Assembly: GCF_001640805.2 (NCBI RefSeq)
Contig: NC_066843.1
Coordinates: 3,222,380-3,286,379 of the forward strand
Direction of reading: 5' to 3'
From: Lates calcarifer
Lineage: Eukaryota; Chordata; Actinopteri; Centropomidae
Length of the DNA: 64,000 bases
Shown here: in pieces, positions 61,081 through 64,000 of the stretch
Layout of the letters: each line of letters starts with the position of its first letter
Position numbering within the stretch: the stretch's first letter is position 1
Notes under the pieces: generated by a model
What the model saw: the letters and a program-made list of their open reading frames with translations, nothing else
Told to the model about the DNA's origin: nothing
Databases searched by the model: none
Made by a program: the position numbers and the translations under genes

Positions 61081-61532
61081 ATCATTTGAATTACAGAAAT
61101 GCACCTTAAAGAGTACAAAACATATAAGCATCATATCCTACCTGCTCTTCCTCTCTCTTCTTCATCACCTTCTTTTTCTCTCTGTCTCCTCGTCCTTGTC
61201 CTGTTTTCCCCGTTCACAAAGTTTTTTTCTGTGTCAGTGTAGAAAATAAAGATCAGTTGATATTTATGCAAATGTTACTGGATACTCTGAAGAAAAATAA
61301 AATATAGAGGAGTATCTCGTCTCAGCATGCACTTCAACCCTTTACACCGACTGGAGTAACTTTGGTTTAAAGTTCATCAGTCTGACATGGATGGAGTTCA
61401 TGTTAGCTAGTTAGCTAAATGAAACTAACCAGTCTCCATCCTGGTGGACGGCAGCTGTTTAACGCAGCGACAGCAGCTGTCGGTCGGATGCTGTTTGACG
61501 ATAAATGAACTACAATCAATTATCTTTTTACC

Positions 61533-61635
61533 TGTAGAGGCTTCAGGGAATCAGCTTCCGGTCCGGTTTGCTGACACAATCAAAGAGCCGCCATGTTGAC
61601 TCCACCCACCCACACGTACGCAACGACGCAGGTAA
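61533..61635. promoter_or_regulatory. candidate promoter / first non-coding exon with YY1 and ETS motifs
   Basis: The minus strand carries AACATGGCGGC (YY1-type, 61588-61598) and CCGGAAG (ETS-type, 61555-61561), then CTACAG followed by GTAAAA (donor after 61532). YY1 elements in this orientation usually sit just downstream of start sites of the same strand, so a minus-strand transcript is favoured. That could be a 5' exon of shank1 or an unrelated gene. On the plus strand, CGACGCAG|GTAAAC (donor after 61631) would suit a divergent transcript. CpGs are dense from 61448 to 61630. Confidence 0.4.
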
Positions 61636-61807
61636 ACAGGTGAGAAAATGAGTGATCCTGGCGCTGTACGACATCTTTGCAGCACCAAAGTAGATTATTT
61701 TAGACCTCAAATCGCCCACTGACAAGTTTATTTGAGATTTGTAGAAACTAGTTACTTTTAAGAGTAATTTTACAATTTTACATAATACACACTTTTAAAG
61801 ATGAAAT

Positions 61808-61916
61808 CAGTGGTTTAACAAACAGCAGCAAAGATTAGAGAAAACTCCTCATCAATCATCTCATATTTAACTTGTGTCCATGTGAAGGAGCTCCAACACA
61901 AGGTTAGGAACCACTG
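61808..61916. mobile_element. hAT-like MITE, copy 3 (internally deleted)
   Basis: Starts CAGTGGTTTAAC and ends GGTTAGGAACCACTG. It is followed by GATTAAAC (61917-61924) and preceded by GATGAAAT, six of eight bases the same. Only 109 bp remain. Sequence to its right (TTAAACTATATAAAG, then the 'acttttactgtaatggag' motif) is the same host repeat seen at copies 1 and 2. Confidence 0.6.
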
Positions 61917-62699
61917 GATTAAACTATTAAACTATATAAAGTAACACTTAGAAATATAAAACTATAATGTCATAATTAATGTCATTTTTTCCTGCAGTAC
62001 TTTTACTGTAATGGAGTGTTTTTGCTTCAGTAAAGGATATGAGTACTTTTTCTAGCAGTTTAAAATGAAATCAAACTGTAGAGATGTTTTGATAATTTGC
62101 TGCAAACAAACAAATCGCTGTTGAATTGTCAGATGAATGAATCTAACTAGAATACATTTCTATATTCAGGTTTTAATATTAATATTTGTCAGTGTTTTTC
62201 CTCCCCCCTTTTCCCCCTGCCCCTTTAACTGAAACATCTCCAAGACACCCATTCCCTTACTGCTATAACGGATAATCTCTCTCTCTTTCCGTCCTCATTA
62301 TGAGAAAACTGTTATACTTGGCATCAGAATTAACTGCTCGGCTGCTACTGAGAGCTAGAAAGAAAAGCAGAAGTGGGTCATATGCTTTAAGAGGAGAGGA
62401 GAGGGGAAGGGAGGGGAGGAGGAAAAAAAGGGGGAAGAAGAACACAAATGCTGCTTGGGTGGGATGAAAGTACAGGTAGAGAGGAAGGTAAAAGGCTGAG
62501 CACGAAACCAGGAGGATGAACGTCTGCCCCAAGCTTTTGAAATGAACCAGGTCAGTGAGTTGGAGCAGGAGGAAACTGGAAATTTGATTCTAGCTTATTT
62601 AAAGAAAGTCATTTATTCTTCTGATTTGGTGGACGAATAACGTACAAAAACAGCTAAAACATTAACATTTCTTCTTGACATCTATTTAACAGTGGCAGC

Positions 62700-63110
62700 A
62701 CAAGCACTCAGATCCTCTACTGAATTAGAAGTAACAATACCACAGTGCAGAAATACTTAAAATGATGCATTCAGAATATACTCAAGGTACCAAAAGTACT
62801 CATTCTGCAGAGAGGCCCATTTCATAATCACATATATTACAGGATGGGCACATTTATGTTTTGGCATTACTTTAATGTTGTAGCTGTTAAAGTGAATTTT
62901 AATGATTTGATTTACTGCAGAATAAATTAATCTAGAATATTACATCATAATTTATTAGCTAATTATATTGTGCATTAATAATCTGAATCTGCAAAGTCAC
63001 TAAAGATGTCAGATGAAAGTCGTGGAGTGAAGCATGACATGGAAATACAGTACAAGTACCTCAAATCTGTACTTCAGTGCAGTACTTGAGTAAATATACT
63101 CACTGTTCCA
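62700..63110 (-). repeat. composite dispersed fish repeat, reverse orientation
   Basis: Reads AGCACTCAGATCCTCTACTGAATTAGAAG at one end and GTACTTGAGTAAATATACTCACTG at the other, the reverse complement order of the other copies. It is non-coding. Confidence 0.5.
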
Positions 63111-64000
63111 GAAACTAACAATTAGTTGATTAATCAGTCAATAGACAGATAAGTGTAGAGAGGTATCTGTCATTTTTCAAACATAAACACCGAAACATTT
63201 GCAGAAATAATGCCACAATTAAGTAGTTAAATAAATATTTAAAATATATAATTAAGAGCCACTGAGACAAGACAGAAATACAAAAAGGAATTAAGTGTCT
63301 TTAATGATATAGGCTACATTTGTACATTTCTACAGCAGACTTTCAGTAAGACTAACTGCCAATTAGAAAAAAAGACAGAGAAAGTTTTACCTGTAACAAC
63401 AGAAAAAAAAGATAAGATGTCAAAGGCTTTGAAATTAAATACTCAATGTAAATATTCAGTTCAGTATTTTGTCCCATTAAATAACAATAAAAAAACATGT
63501 AATAGTTTGAACAATCAATGTGAAATATAAATTACATTAAAGCACCTTTTTCAAGAATGAGAATATTAAAATAAATAATTGGCCTTTCCATATGAAGACA
63601 GTACATTTTCATGGTAGTAATGTAAGGCTGTGCAGTCACACTGAACACTCCTGTCCAATGATGTTAAATGGGTTCAACGTACAGAACATCATGCTCACGT
63701 GACTTCCACATCGACAGCAAATAACTCCGGTTACAATATAAACACCTATGAATGTGTGGCTCCATCATCAGTAACTACTGTAGGTGATGCACAACTAATT
63801 CTTCTGTTCTTTCCCTGGAAAAAAAACAAAGACCAAATAAATGACAAAAGTGAGTTACTCTGTGAGAAGATTGCCACTTTTTTTGTGATGTAACATGGTA
63901 ATATTGAAATGTGTCGCTTAAAACTTCCAACTAGGAGAACTCCCATTACAAAAGATGTCATGTTGTACTATCCTTCAATCCATTAAGCACAACTGGCCTG

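Larger units (their letters stand above)
57501..64000. other. 5' flank of shank1, part 3
   Basis: No coding gene recognised. Holds the CpG cluster and CT tract (57590-58010), GA-rich 58550-58590, repeats at 60898-61080, 61808-62060 and 62700-63110, and the YY1/ETS block at 61533-61635. It ends in A/T-rich sequence from 63120 to 64000 in which I see nothing. Confidence 0.5.

Noticed and set aside
61543..61725. 60-codon minus-strand frame over the YY1 block as a protein
   Set aside because: It runs through the promoter-like elements and ends before the donor. The ATG in the YY1 motif is followed by a stop after four codons.
1..64000. Endogenous retrovirus, autonomous transposase or CRISPR-like array
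   Set aside because: No reverse transcriptase, integrase or transposase motifs and no spaced direct repeats were seen. All mobile DNA identified is non-autonomous.

Overview
The window is vertebrate nuclear DNA, almost certainly from a ray-finned (teleost, probably percomorph-type) fish. It has short coding exons with GT-AG introns, abundant (CA)n and (GA)n microsatellites, and many fish-typical dispersed repeats. These include a hAT-like MITE with CAGTGGTTC termini and 8-bp target duplications, an AGCTTAGC-containing MITE, and the 'acttttacttgagtaaagg' repeat. There are no prokaryotic or viral features.

One gene dominates: the 5' two-thirds of a shank1 orthologue (SH3 and multiple ankyrin repeat domains 1, a postsynaptic-density scaffold). 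It lies on the minus strand from about 38.2 kb to the left edge. I resolved 18 coding exons with matching splice phases, plus a probable 37-nt micro-exon. Together they give one uninterrupted frame of about 845-857 codons: an unusually acidic N-terminus, SPN (ubiquitin-like) domain, ankyrin repeats, SH3, the RLFRHYTVGSYDSF linker, PDZ, and the RSKSMTSELEEM motif. The proline-rich region (Homer and cortactin sites) and the SAM domain lie beyond position 1. Residues such as MMVFRIGIPD, FRYKTRVYKQTNLDEKQLAK and DYIIKEKTVLLQKK mark SHANK1 rather than SHANK2 or SHANK3.

Layout: 1-1.98 kb, PDZ and post-PDZ exons; 1.98-13.45 kb, a large intron holding a CpG- and GA-rich island and a phase-compatible alternative first exon (7021-7127) that would make a short PDZ-start isoform; 13.45-16.85 kb, linker and SH3 exons; 18.1-26.3 kb, ankyrin and SPN exons; 26.3-37.65 kb, a repeat-rich intron; 37.65-38.21 kb, first coding exon; 38.2-64 kb, no recognised coding exon, but candidate control elements. 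These are an expanded-spacing REST/RE1 site at 39.49 kb, a CpG cluster at 57.6 kb and a YY1/ETS promoter-like block at 61.5-61.6 kb.

The most interesting signals outside the coding exons are: the in-phase alternative first exon; a set of RFX X-box matches (four perfect, three near-perfect) within the shank1 introns and PDZ exon; the RE1 pair; a T16 tract 4 nt into the intron after an in-frame ankyrin exon; and a hAT MITE that appears to have been carried inside a larger repeat. All functional assignments come from reading the sequence; no database search or expression data was available.
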